A stretch of 64,000 nucleotides of DNA from an uncultured Opitutia bacterium (lineage in GTDB: Bacteria; Verrucomicrobiota; Verrucomicrobiia; Opitutales; Opitutaceae). Location: NCBI GenBank assembly GCA_903827245.1, contig CAIKHO010000079.1, forward strand, positions 1 to 64,000. Direction: 5' to 3'. Below are positions 14,948-23,350 of the stretch, in pieces. Position 1 is the first letter of the stretch; every line of letters starts with the position of its first letter. The translations under genes were made by a program, and so were the position numbers. The notes under the pieces are model-generated. The model saw only the letters and a list, made by a program, of their open reading frames with translations, was not told where the DNA came from and searched no databases.

Positions 14948-15496
14948 CTACGGGCTGAACGCGGCGTCGTCAGGCGTGCCGAATTGCCGGTCCGGGCCGG
15001 CGGAGCGGATTTCCATCCGGGTGCCGCTGAGCTGATGGAAACGAAAGGGCGTCCCCCAGCGGTCGCACAGCTCGCCGCGGGCATTGATCGCCGGGTGGTT
15101 GCGCGAGATCAGCGCCAGTTGCAGCCGGTTGTCCCCGGTCAGGGCCGCGGTGATCTCGCTGTTTTCACCCACGGGATTGCCGTCATGCGGGAAATTCGTC
15201 TGCCAGGCCTCGAAAATGTCGTTCAACACACGCAGGTCCGACTGGATATCGCGTTCGCGGGCATTGAGCGGGTCGGCCAGCGCGATCCGTTCCTCCGCCG
15301 GCGACAGCGTGGAGATGGCGCCCGGAGCCTCAACCACCGGGGCTGGTGTCGAACGAGACGGCCCGGCCAGTGGCGAATGGACGGCTAAAGCCAGGGTCGC
15401 GGGCGCTTCCCTGCCCTCACTTCCCGGCCAAAACCGCCACGCGGCCAGACCCAGCAGGATGAAAACGATGGCAGAGAAAAATACGCGACGGTTCAT
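14948..15496 (-). CDS. Membrane-anchored protein with GspG-like C-terminal calcium module
   Basis: 182 residues. A single N-terminal membrane helix (about 6-22, FFSAIVFILLGLAAW) is followed by a Pro/Ala-rich linker and a helix (SDLRVLNDIFEAWQTNFP). The C-terminal 45 residues read DRWGTPFRFHQLSG...IRSAGPDRQFGTPDDAAF. This is the same pattern as the GspG end (DPWGHEYQY...SMGPDGQSGTADD). The prepilin cleavage motif GFTLxE is missing. It is encoded upstream of gspG and in the same direction. I do not recognise a named family. It may be an accessory to, or an evolutionary offshoot of, the pseudopilins. Confidence 0.7.
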   Translation of the reverse strand: MNRRVFFSAIVFILLGLAAWRFWPGSEGREAPATLALAVHSPLAGPSRSTPAPVVEAPGAISTLSPAEERIALADPLNARERDIQSDLRVLNDIFEAWQTNFPHDGNPVGENSEITAALTGDNRLQLALISRNHPAINARGELCDRWGTPFRFHQLSGTRMEIRSAGPDRQFGTPDDAAFSP

Positions 15497-15543
15497 ACGG
15501 GGATGGTCAGAACGTTTTTAGTTATTCTGAGCTGGCGCCTGCG

Positions 15544-15650
15544 TTGCAGGAGCCTGCCGGCACGCGATTTTCCGTAGCGGAACGGCTTCCCGTTCCGCGG
15601 CGGAGCCGGAAGCGGCTCCGCTACGAATCGCCTGCCAGCAGGCTCCTACA
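15544..15650. repeat. 105-bp composite palindromic element, copy 1
   Basis: Outer arms of about 24 bp (GCAGGAGCCTGC... and ...GCAGGCTCCTACA) enclose two inner hairpins, one starting GTAGCGGAACGG and one ending CGGCTCCGCTAC. The same architecture and largely the same sequence recur at 56322-56426. It lies in the gap downstream of the DUF1501 gene. Confidence 0.85.
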
Positions 15651-15710
15651 GCTGCAAACATGGGACACCAGCACATGAACCATCCAGATTCCTTCCGGCG
15701 GTCATTCTCC

Positions 15711-17159
15711 TCAGCCGAGGAAGCCGAGATTGGGCTTCGCAAAGCGCCCGATGTTAGGCAGCACGACGGGGAGATTGGTTGCGCTGACACCGAACCAGCT
15801 GGCCAGGGTCGCGCTGTACTCGTCGACACTCGTGCTCGGAATCCACCGCCCGCGGCCGGTGTCGTCCGGCCCGTTGATGGTCCAGTCGGGCATGCGGCCA
15901 TAGATGTCGCCGCCCTTCAGGGCGCCGCCCATCAAGAGATGGTGGCTGCCCCAGCCATGGTCGGAGCCGTCGCCATTGGTGTTGTAGGTGCGCCCGAAGT
16001 CGGAGGCGGTGAACGTCGTCACCTGGTTGTCGGCCCCCAACTCCTTGGTCGCGCTATAGAAGGCCGACAGTGACTTGCTGACATCGCCGAGGAGATTGGC
16101 GTGCGCGCCGGTCGCGGTGTTGCCGAGGACCACCTGCTGGTCGTGGAGATCCCAACCGCCGATGCGGGCGAAAAAAATCTGGCGCTTCAGGCCCAGCTGG
16201 GGCGCGGCGGCCACGAGGCGCGCGATGATGGCGAGCTGCCGGCCGAGGCTGCTGTTGGGAAAGGTCGTCGCGAACGGCGCCGCGCCGCCGAGGATGCCGG
16301 CGAGCTGCGCGCTGTCCGCCACCGAGCCGGCCGTCGTGCCGGCAAAGGCGGTCGCGAAGAGATTGCTGTTTTGCGCGGCGAGCAGGTCGTTCTGCGCCTT
16401 GGTGCGCACACCGGCGGCGGTCGTCATGACGGCGGAGGAGCCCGTGAGCGAAACAGCGCCACTCTCGCTCACGGAGTACTGGACCACGTTGTTGCCGACC
16501 TGGAAGGAATTCTGGCCGTTGAGGCTGATCGACATCGAGACGCTGTTGTTCGAGTTGAACGCATTCGTGAGGTCGGCCAGGCGCCCGCCCCAGCCGGTGG
16601 TGAACGCCTTGTCCGGCACGCTGCTCTGCCACTCGACCTGCTGGTCGCTGTGCGAGAAAAGCTGCGAGGGCAGCGGAACGGAGTGGGCATTGTACTGGGC
16701 CTTGGTGGTGGGCACGCAGAGCGTGCCGACATTCGCCATCACGGCGAATTTGCCCTGGGCGAACAGGCTCTGCAGCTCCGGCATCGACGGATGGAGACCG
16801 TAGGTGTGCCCGTCGGACGTGCGCGGAGTGATGCCGAGGAGGCTTGCCTGCGGCAGCGCGAGCGCGCCGCGACCGATGAGGTAGGCACCGTAGCCAGACG
16901 TGTCGCTGGGAACGACGAGATTGTTGGCATCGTTGCCGCCGGCGAGAAAGAGGCAGACCAGCGCCTTGAAGTCCGACGGCAGCGCCTCGGCGGTCAATGT
17001 GTTGCCCAACGCGGGGCGGATGTTGTCGGCACTGGCGACGGCTCCCATGAGGCGAAGCTGGGCCAGCGCCGAGAGCATGCCCGTGGCGCCGACGGCCGCG
17101 CAGCAAGAACCCAGAAATTTGCGGCGCGCGGGATCAAAGGGCTGGTTTTTCGGGTTCAT
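15711..17159 (-). CDS. DUF1501 secreted protein
   Basis: 482 residues with a twin-arginine-type start (DPARRKFLGSCCAAVGATGM). DUF1501 signatures include CLFLAGGNDANNLVVP, GLHPSMPELQSLFAQGKFAVMANVGTL in parts, HSDQQVEWQ, GGWDLHDQQ and DFGRTYNTNGDGSDHGWGSHHLLMGG. The family is related to the sulfatase/alkaline phosphatase superfamily but has no proven activity known to me. It nearly always accompanies DUF1800, as it does here with a 16-bp gap, so the two probably form one exported complex. Export through Tat is suggested by the Arg-Arg motif. Confidence 0.92.
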   Translation of the reverse strand: MNPKNQPFDPARRKFLGSCCAAVGATGMLSALAQLRLMGAVASADNIRPALGNTLTAEALPSDFKALVCLFLAGGNDANNLVVPSDTSGYGAYLIGRGALALPQASLLGITPRTSDGHTYGLHPSMPELQSLFAQGKFAVMANVGTLCVPTTKAQYNAHSVPLPSQLFSHSDQQVEWQSSVPDKAFTTGWGGRLADLTNAFNSNNSVSMSISLNGQNSFQVGNNVVQYSVSESGAVSLTGSSAVMTTAAGVRTKAQNDLLAAQNSNLFATAFAGTTAGSVADSAQLAGILGGAAPFATTFPNSSLGRQLAIIARLVAAAPQLGLKRQIFFARIGGWDLHDQQVVLGNTATGAHANLLGDVSKSLSAFYSATKELGADNQVTTFTASDFGRTYNTNGDGSDHGWGSHHLLMGGALKGGDIYGRMPDWTINGPDDTGRGRWIPSTSVDEYSATLASWFGVSATNLPVVLPNIGRFAKPNLGFLG

Positions 17160-17175
17160 GGCAGGAGGGGCCGCG

Positions 17176-20100
17176 TTATTTCTGGATGCTGCCGTCGGCG
17201 GAAGTCGTCACCAAGTAGATGGCCGAGCGGGCCTTCTCGGTGGTGCTGGTGCCGTTGGGCATGCCGCTGATCGCGGCCACGATCCGGTCGCTCGTGGCCT
17301 TGCTCATCGTGCCGCCGGTCAGCACCAGGTTGAGGTTGTCGACCAGCTGCTGCGGCGTGGCGGTCAGCGGCAGCAGGGAGGTGAGGTCGAGGCCGATGGT
17401 CTGCTGGGTGCCGTCGGTCGTGGACCGCGTGTTGTAGATATAGGTATAGAGGAAATTCGGGACGGTGATCGCCGTTGTAGCCGTGAGGATCTGGAATTCC
17501 GGGGCATAGAGACCCGCCGACGCCAAGTCGCCGGGGAGCACGAAATCGGGCATGAAGAAATTGAAAACGGTCGCGGAGCGAAGGGCGGCCTGGTCGAGGT
17601 TGGTCTCCGGGTTGGAAATATTGAAGCGGCCGCTGTTGGAGCCACCCCCGAAGGCGCGCAATACCGCGGTGGCGCGCAGCAGCGGCTCCTTGAGCTTTCC
17701 ATGGCCCGCGGTGCTGAGGAGCGTGGACGAACGCGCCTCGTAATCCGTGAGAATCGCCTGGACCACCGCACCGAGGTCTCCCCGCACCCCCGCACCGTTG
17801 TTGGCGAACACCTGCGCCACCCGGTAAACGTAGCCCGGGCTCGGATTGCTCGTGACCAAGCGCTGGATGAGTTGCCGCGAAATGAAGGGTCCGGTGTTGG
17901 GGTGGTTGAACAGCGTGTCCAGCATGTCCTTCAGGTCCTTCGCTCCCCCTTGCGCCGCGGGAATGATCCGGCCGCCGACCACCGTCTTCTGCCCGTCGTC
18001 ATGAAACGCCGGGTAAAGCATCATCGGATTGATGTAGTCCGCCGCGCCGCCCCGGAAATTCGGCAGCGCAGCCGTCGAGTAAAACGCCCAGCCGGTGAAC
18101 ACCTTCGCGGTCTCCGTGATCGTCGTCTGGTCGTACGTGGGAATCGGCTGCCCCGTCGAATCGAGCTGCAGCGTGCCGTCCGGCTGGAGCAGGTTCAGGC
18201 CGATGGAGAAGAGCTGCATCACCTCGCGCGCATAATTCTCGTCCGCGGAGGTGAGCACATTGCCCTTCGTGTCGAACGTGCCCTTGGCATTGCGCAGCGA
18301 GCTCAGGTAGATCCCCATCATCGGGCTGAGCGTGACGTCCTCGAGCAGCTGGCGGTAATTGCCGAAGGCATCGCGCGCCAGCAGGTCGTAGTAGTTGGAC
18401 GCGCCTTCCTGCGCGTTGCTGATCGTGCTGTTCTGGTCGGAAATCACGAAAATCTCGCTCAGCGCAAAGGCCACCCGCTGCCGGAGCTGGTCGGGCGCGG
18501 TGACGGCGATCTTCCACCACGCCGCCTGACGGTCGGTTCCGGTCGGGGCGGTCGTGGTCGCGTTCTGCGTGTACTGGGTGAAATCGGCCAGCGTCGCCGT
18601 GCGCTGGAGCGTGGGGGCCATGGCCGTCTGCTCGTTCAGCCATGTCGTGTAACCCTTGGCGACGAGCGCGTTGATGTCCGCTAGCGAGGCTCCGAAGGTC
18701 GCCTGGGCCAGGAAACGGCCGGCATCAGCCTGCGTGATTTGCGTGAGATTCTGCGGGGGCGATGCGGGCGGGACGGTAAAAACCCCGCTGCCGCTGCTTT
18801 TCAAGAAGGTACCGGTCAGCTCGCCTGCCGGATAGCCCGAGGTGTCGATGCTGACGTAGACGCGGCCAGCCTTGATCGCGGCGACCAGATCCGCGGCGCT
18901 GTAGGTGCCGGTCGGCTGGAAGACCCAGACGGAGCCGTTCACCTGTCCCGGTGGAACGCCCTGCACAAAGACGCCGTTGATCACGAGGTGGGCGGTGATC
19001 TCGGGGGAACTCAGGTTCGAGAACGACACGTTGACCAAGGCGTACTTTTCGTCGGGGCTGAGCTGCAGCGTGGCCGTGCCGTAGGCCGTGGAATTGGTGG
19101 CGCCGGTGGCCGCGCGGAGATTGGCCACGTACAGCGAACCCGCATTGTAGAAAATCGTAACGCTGGCGTTGCCCGTGCCGATGCCATAGCTGAGCCCCGC
19201 GGCGATCGTCAGCGTGACCGTGGTGTTGGTGCTGTTCTGGCTGGTAGTGCTCGCCACCACCGGAACATTCACCGAGCTGGAACCGGCGGGAATCGTGACG
19301 CTGCCGGGCAAGGCCGTGTAATCCACGCCGGCAATGGCCGATCCTGAAACCGTGTAATAGACCGTGACCGGGGAAGTGGTAGGCCCAAGACGCGTCAAGG
19401 TGAACACCGCCGGCGCCGCACCGTTGTTATCGGTCGATGCGACCGAGGCGGTCACATTGACCGTCGCAAGATTGTCGGGCGTGAGATCATAGACCTCGAC
19501 CAGGCCGAGCCCGGTGGATCCGTCGATGCTGCTGACCTGGATGGTGTAGTTGGCGTTGGGCTGCAGGTCGACGATCAGCGCGGCATCCCGGCTGTTCGCC
19601 TGCAGCGGAAATGCCCCGCTCTGGGCAAAGGCCGCCTGGAGCTCGCCGTTGATGTCCGCCGTACCCCAGTTGTCGTTGCTGGCGATCACGCGGCCGCTGC
19701 TGTCGATCACCGAAAACACCGGGTCGGCCAGGGCGCCACCCACCCCGAGGCCCGTTAGCCCGGGACCCACCGCCCGGATGAGTACCTTGCGGATGCCGCC
19801 GTTTGGCGCCACGACGAGGCCGGAGATGAGCATGTTGGCGTCGGCACCGACGAGGGCGCGGGTCGAAAGGTTCATCAGGCGGGCGGCGCCGCTCACGTCA
19901 TAGACCTCAAGCAGGGCGATGCCGGTGCCGTTGTTCAGCCCGCTCACCTGGGCGGTGTAGGAGCCGGGCGCAAGCGTGACAACCATGGCGGCGTCGTTGC
20001 TGCCGGTCTTCAGCGAGAACGCGCCGACCGACGTCATGGTCGCCGCGTCGACGGTCAGCCACTTGCTGTTCGTTGCGACCAGGACGTTGCTGCTATTATA

Positions 20101-20388
20101 GAGAGAGAGCGTCGGACTCGCGATCGTGCCCGGCACATTGAAGGGCGCCGCGCCGAGCGTGGGGCCCACCGCGCGAATCAACACCTGCTTGGGTGTCCCC
20201 GGCTGGATAATCAGGCCCGTGATCATGACGCTGGAGCCCGTTCCGACCTGGCCGCGCGTCGAGAGATTAGCCAGACGCTGGTCGAACTGGGCGGCCTGCA
20301 GCGTCAACGCGGCGACCCATGCGACCGCCAGCAGGCGGAAAAACCTTCCGGCGAAACCTGCCACTGCATTAGGGGTTAAATCAATCAT
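17176..20388 (-). CDS. DUF1800 multidomain surface protein with NLSTR repeats, Calx-beta and CHRD domains
   Basis: 1070 residues. Signal peptide about 1-33. Two tandem repeats of about 130 residues (36-165 and 167-302) each start with R-L-x-N-L-S-T-R and contain VLIRAVGP and an ALLEVYD/GLVEVYD end. A Calx-beta-like domain lies at about 308-412, a CHRD domain at about 418-535 (NGSVWVFQPTGTY; GELTGTFLKS) and the DUF1800 domain at about 548-1068 (RFLAQATFGAS; NYAREVMQLFSIGLN; HDDGQKTVVGG). DUF1800 proteins are secreted partners of DUF1501. The adhesive-type N-terminus suggests surface display. The ATG has AAGGAG only 2 nt upstream. Confidence 0.92.
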   Translation of the reverse strand: MIDLTPNAVAGFAGRFFRLLAVAWVAALTLQAAQFDQRLANLSTRGQVGTGSSVMITGLIIQPGTPKQVLIRAVGPTLGAAPFNVPGTIASPTLSLYNSSNVLVATNSKWLTVDAATMTSVGAFSLKTGSNDAAMVVTLAPGSYTAQVSGLNNGTGIALLEVYDVSGAARLMNLSTRALVGADANMLISGLVVAPNGGIRKVLIRAVGPGLTGLGVGGALADPVFSVIDSSGRVIASNDNWGTADINGELQAAFAQSGAFPLQANSRDAALIVDLQPNANYTIQVSSIDGSTGLGLVEVYDLTPDNLATVNVTASVASTDNNGAAPAVFTLTRLGPTTSPVTVYYTVSGSAIAGVDYTALPGSVTIPAGSSSVNVPVVASTTSQNSTNTTVTLTIAAGLSYGIGTGNASVTIFYNAGSLYVANLRAATGATNSTAYGTATLQLSPDEKYALVNVSFSNLSSPEITAHLVINGVFVQGVPPGQVNGSVWVFQPTGTYSAADLVAAIKAGRVYVSIDTSGYPAGELTGTFLKSSGSGVFTVPPASPPQNLTQITQADAGRFLAQATFGASLADINALVAKGYTTWLNEQTAMAPTLQRTATLADFTQYTQNATTTAPTGTDRQAAWWKIAVTAPDQLRQRVAFALSEIFVISDQNSTISNAQEGASNYYDLLARDAFGNYRQLLEDVTLSPMMGIYLSSLRNAKGTFDTKGNVLTSADENYAREVMQLFSIGLNLLQPDGTLQLDSTGQPIPTYDQTTITETAKVFTGWAFYSTAALPNFRGGAADYINPMMLYPAFHDDGQKTVVGGRIIPAAQGGAKDLKDMLDTLFNHPNTGPFISRQLIQRLVTSNPSPGYVYRVAQVFANNGAGVRGDLGAVVQAILTDYEARSSTLLSTAGHGKLKEPLLRATAVLRAFGGGSNSGRFNISNPETNLDQAALRSATVFNFFMPDFVLPGDLASAGLYAPEFQILTATTAITVPNFLYTYIYNTRSTTDGTQQTIGLDLTSLLPLTATPQQLVDNLNLVLTGGTMSKATSDRIVAAISGMPNGTSTTEKARSAIYLVTTSADGSIQK

Positions 20389-20570
20389 GGCTCCTTGGGG
20401 CTAGCGGAACATGAGACTCTCTCTTGCCAAAGAGTTTCGTTATACTTTTGGGCGATGTCAATCAACCACCTCGCAAATAAGTCGTAAATAAGGCGGCCGA
20501 ATAAAGAATGCTCCCTCGATTTTGACCGTCGATCACGTGTCGAATCAGAGCCGAGCGCTGCGCCCGCAAC

Positions 20571-20646
20571 TGGTGCCCCCGCCCGGACTTGAACCGGGAC
20601 AAGCGGTTTAGGAAACCGCTGCTCTATCCAGTTGAGCTACGGGGAC
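20571..20646 (-). tRNA. tRNA-Arg (anticodon CCT)
   Basis: On the minus strand the 76 nt fold as a standard cloverleaf. The 7-bp acceptor stem is GTCCCCG/CGGGGGC with one G-U pair. The D-arm contains AGCTCAACTGGATAGAGC. The anticodon arm is CGGTTTCCTAAACCG, giving anticodon CCT. The T-arm is CCCGG-TTCAAGT-CCGGG. The 3' CCA is encoded. It lies between the DUF1800 gene and the divergent hybrid regulator. Confidence 0.96.
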
Positions 20647-20781
20647 GATGGTCGGGGCGCCAAATTATGGCTGCAAAAAGCAAAGGCCAGCCCTGACTGC
20701 AAACCGGAAGGTGCCGGCTGCCAAGCCTGTTGCCAAACCGGCCTTGATCAAATATCTACCTCGCCTCACCCGTAACCCGCC

Positions 20782-21879
20782 ATGAAACGAATCCTGATCA
20801 TCGACGACGAGGAGCCGATGCGCATGACGATGAAGATGATCCTGGAATCGGCGGGCTACGAAACGCTCCAAGCCGATTCGGGCAGGCAGGGATTGCTCCA
20901 GGCCCGCGAGCACCTCCCCGACCTCACGCTCTGCGATGTCAACATGCCGGAAATGGACGGGACCGCCGTGCTCAAGGCCTTCCGGGCCGATCCCGACCTG
21001 GCCACCCGGTCGTTCGTGATGATGACCGGGAATCCCATGCAGACCCCACAACGCGTGGGCATGAACCTGGGCGCCGATGACTATCTGGCCAAGCCGTTCA
21101 AGATCGACGAACTCCTCCAATGCGTCGAGACCCGCCTCAAACGGGCCGAGGTGCACTGGCGGGTGGAGGGCAAGACCCTCCAGGAACTGCGCACGACGCT
21201 CAACTCGGTCCTGCCGCATGAATTTTTCACCCCGCTGGTCGGCATCATCGGGCTGAGCGAAGTGCTGAAGGAGGAGGCCGGCACGCTCTCCCGCGAAAGC
21301 ATTATCGAGTACGCCACGAATATCGAGCGCAGCGGCCAGCGCCTGCACCGGACCCTGCGCAATTATCTCAAGATCCTTGATCTCGATCAGACCGAGTCCG
21401 AGTCCCGGCCGGCTCGTCGGACCAGTCCGCTGGCCGCCGCCGACGCCCAGACGCTGGTGGAAAGCACCGCCCGGGCGGTCGCCGACAAGCATGGGCGCGC
21501 CGCCGACCTCGTTCCCCGGCTTCAGCCCTGCGCGCTCTCCCTCGACCGCGACACCTTGGCCGTGCTGGTCGAGGAACTGGTGGAAAATGCCTGCAGTTTT
21601 TCCCGCCAGGGAACGCCGGTGATGGTCGAATTTTTCACGGAAAAAGGCGCGGCCATCCTGCGGATTTCCGACCGCGGCCGCGGGATGACCAGCGAGCAGG
21701 TCAGCCGGGTCGGGGCATTTACGCAATTCGACCGCAAGCGCTACGAGCAGCAAGGCCTCGGACTCGGGCTTTCGCTCGTCGGCCGCCTGCTCCAGCGCAC
21801 GGGTGGCTCGCTTGCCCTCCGGAGCATCATGGGCGAAGGTACCACGGCCACGGTCAGCCTGCCGGGTGCTCCCGCCTGA
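20782..21879 (+). CDS. Response-regulator/histidine-kinase hybrid (REC-HK)
   Basis: 365 residues. An N-terminal receiver domain (acidic pocket IIDDEE, phospho-acceptor Asp52 in LCDVNMPEMDG, Lys in YLAKPF) is joined directly to a cytoplasmic kinase. The H box reads NSVLPHEFFTPLVGIIGLSE (His146). The ATPase has the N box VEELVENACSFS, the G1 box SDRGRGM and the G2 box QGLGLGLSLVGRL. There is no membrane segment. REC-HK proteins of this form usually receive signals through the receiver and act in branched phosphorelays; no partner lies next to it. Confidence 0.92.
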   Translation: MKRILIIDDEEPMRMTMKMILESAGYETLQADSGRQGLLQAREHLPDLTLCDVNMPEMDGTAVLKAFRADPDLATRSFVMMTGNPMQTPQRVGMNLGADDYLAKPFKIDELLQCVETRLKRAEVHWRVEGKTLQELRTTLNSVLPHEFFTPLVGIIGLSEVLKEEAGTLSRESIIEYATNIERSGQRLHRTLRNYLKILDLDQTESESRPARRTSPLAAADAQTLVESTARAVADKHGRAADLVPRLQPCALSLDRDTLAVLVEELVENACSFSRQGTPVMVEFFTEKGAAILRISDRGRGMTSEQVSRVGAFTQFDRKRYEQQGLGLGLSLVGRLLQRTGGSLALRSIMGEGTTATVSLPGAPA

Positions 21880-21900
21880 TTACATGGTCCGCCAGCGATT

Positions 21901-21967
21901 AATCGTTCTCGTTCGTCGTTCTCCTCTTGGCTGAGGGCGAGAACGAGAATGAAGTACGAGAACGATT
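21901..21967. repeat. GTTCTCGTTC-type inverted repeat
   Basis: AATCGTTCTCGT and ACGAGAACGATT form 12-bp arms around an imperfectly paired centre in the gap before rpsR. Related GTTCTCGTTC/GAACGAGAAC palindromes occur around 37085-37151 and 49741-49808. It may terminate the REC-HK transcript. Confidence 0.6.
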
Positions 21968-22062
21968 TTAACGCGCAGGCAGGGAAATCCGGCCATACCC
22001 CTTTAAAAATCACAGGTTGACAAGCGCCCCCGTGGTTTCACTGTCTCCCCTCCTTTTCAGCC

Positions 22063-22260
22063 ATGAGCACCACCGAACAGAAGCAGCAGACCCTCACCCC
22101 CGCGGAAATCCCGTTTACCAACGTGGTTCTGGCGATGAATCGCTATGTCACGGACACGGGCAAGATCCTCCCGCGCAAGTACACGCACCTCACCGCCAAG
22201 CACCAGCGCGCCATCACCAAGACGATCAAGCACTCGCGCAACATGCTCCTCGCGCAGTAA
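22063..22260 (+). CDS. rpsR: 30S ribosomal protein bS18
   Basis: 65 residues. The bS18 core is clear: a Tyr-Val-Thr-Asp-Thr-Gly-Lys-Ile-Leu-Pro-Arg stretch followed by THLTAKHQRAITKTIKHSRNMLLAQ. It binds 16S rRNA with bS6 in the small-subunit platform. No zinc-ligand cysteines are present (C- form). It is monocistronic here, without rpsF or rplI neighbours, and is followed by a strong intrinsic terminator. A TTGACA hexamer occurs at 22017 but without a good -10. Confidence 0.96.
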   Translation: MSTTEQKQQTLTPAEIPFTNVVLAMNRYVTDTGKILPRKYTHLTAKHQRAITKTIKHSRNMLLAQ

Positions 22261-22287
22261 GCGGCGTCCCTCGCAAAAATCCCCTTT

Positions 22288-22316
22288 GGCCGGAGTCTCA
22301 CGACTCCGGCCTTTTT
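22288..22316 (+). terminator. Intrinsic terminator after rpsR
   Basis: GGCCGGAGTC-TCAC-GACTCCGGCC is a perfect 10-bp stem with a 4-nt loop followed by TTTTT. It lies 27 bp after the rpsR stop and ends just before the sua5 start. Confidence 0.92.
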
Positions 22317-22322
22317 CATGTC

Positions 22323-23330
22323 ATGAGCAAACCCGCCGCCCGCGCCCGGATCTATCGCGGCACGCCGAGGAATCTCGCGATGCTGGCCCGCGCTTTGCGG
22401 CGCGGCGGGCTGGTCGCGGTGCCGACCGAGACGGTCTATGGGCTCGCCGCCGATGCCCTCAATGCCCGGGCCTGCCGGAAAATTTTCACGGCCAAGGGCC
22501 GGCCCGCGAACGATCCGCTCATCGTGCACATCCTGGCCCGCGGCGACCTCGACCGGATCGCCCGGCCGAATGACGCCGCGCGCATCCTCGCGCGGAAATT
22601 CTGGCCCGGTCCGCTCACGCTGGTGCTGCCCAGGCAACCGGCCGTGCCCGATGTCGTATCCGCCGGGCGATCCAGCGTCGCGGTGCGCATGCCGCGTCAT
22701 CCCCTTCTCCGCCGTTTGCTCAAGCTGGGCGGCCGGCCACTCGCCGCGCCCAGCGCGAATCCTTTCGGCTACGTGAGCCCGACCACCGCCGGGCATGTCC
22801 TGGCCGGGCTCGGCCACCGGATCCGATACATCCTCGACGGCGGTCCTTCGGCGATCGGCTTGGAGTCCACCATCGTCGACCTGCGCGACCCGCGGAAACC
22901 GCGGTTGCTGCGGCCCGGAGCGATCACCCGCGCCCAGCTCGAGCGCGCGCTCGGCCGCCCGGTGCTGACGGCCCGGGTTTCCCGCCGGCCCGTGCGCGGC
23001 GCCCAACTCGCGCCGGGCCTGCTCACGCGCCACTACAGCCCGCGCACGCCGCTCGTCCTCCATCGCCGGATCGATCCCAAGGATGTCCGCGCGGATCATG
23101 GCCGCGACCGAGCGTGGCTTTTCATCGCCAAGCCTCGCAACCTCGCAGGAACGAACATCCACTGGCTCGATCCCCGCGGAAACCTCCGCGGTGCTGCACG
23201 GAGACTCTTCGGTGCGTTGCGCTCGCTCGACGCCGGCGGATTCAAAGCCATTCACGCCGAGCTGCCGCCAGGCAACGGCCTCGCCGAGGCCATCAACGAC
23301 CGTTTGCGCCGGGCCGCCGCCCGAGGCTGA
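22323..23330 (+). CDS. tsaC: L-threonylcarbamoyladenylate synthase (Sua5/YciO/YrdC)
   Basis: 335 residues from ATG 22323; the earlier in-frame start would run through rpsR. It makes threonylcarbamoyl-AMP from Thr, bicarbonate and ATP for the t6A37 modification of ANN-decoding tRNAs. Seen motifs are the substrate-binding GGLVAVPTETVYGLAADA, KGRPANDPLIVH, FWPGPLTLVL, SVAVRMPRHPL and APSANPFGYVSPT. The length and the C-terminal Rossmann-like Sua5 domain (about 210-335, beginning APGLLTRHYSPRTPLVL) mark the two-domain Sua5 form rather than the short TsaC. Confidence 0.94.
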   Translation: MSKPAARARIYRGTPRNLAMLARALRRGGLVAVPTETVYGLAADALNARACRKIFTAKGRPANDPLIVHILARGDLDRIARPNDAARILARKFWPGPLTLVLPRQPAVPDVVSAGRSSVAVRMPRHPLLRRLLKLGGRPLAAPSANPFGYVSPTTAGHVLAGLGHRIRYILDGGPSAIGLESTIVDLRDPRKPRLLRPGAITRAQLERALGRPVLTARVSRRPVRGAQLAPGLLTRHYSPRTPLVLHRRIDPKDVRADHGRDRAWLFIAKPRNLAGTNIHWLDPRGNLRGAARRLFGALRSLDAGGFKAIHAELPPGNGLAEAINDRLRRAAARG

Positions 23331-23350
23331 GCCGGAGCGCAAGATCGCGG

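Noticed and set aside
16900-18684. Plus-strand open frame of 594 codons
   Set aside because: Antisense to the DUF1501 and DUF1800 genes, both firmly identified.
22017-22045. Sigma-70 promoter for rpsR with TTGACA
   Set aside because: The -35 hexamer is perfect but at 17 bp spacing the -10 would be ACTGTC, too poor to call.
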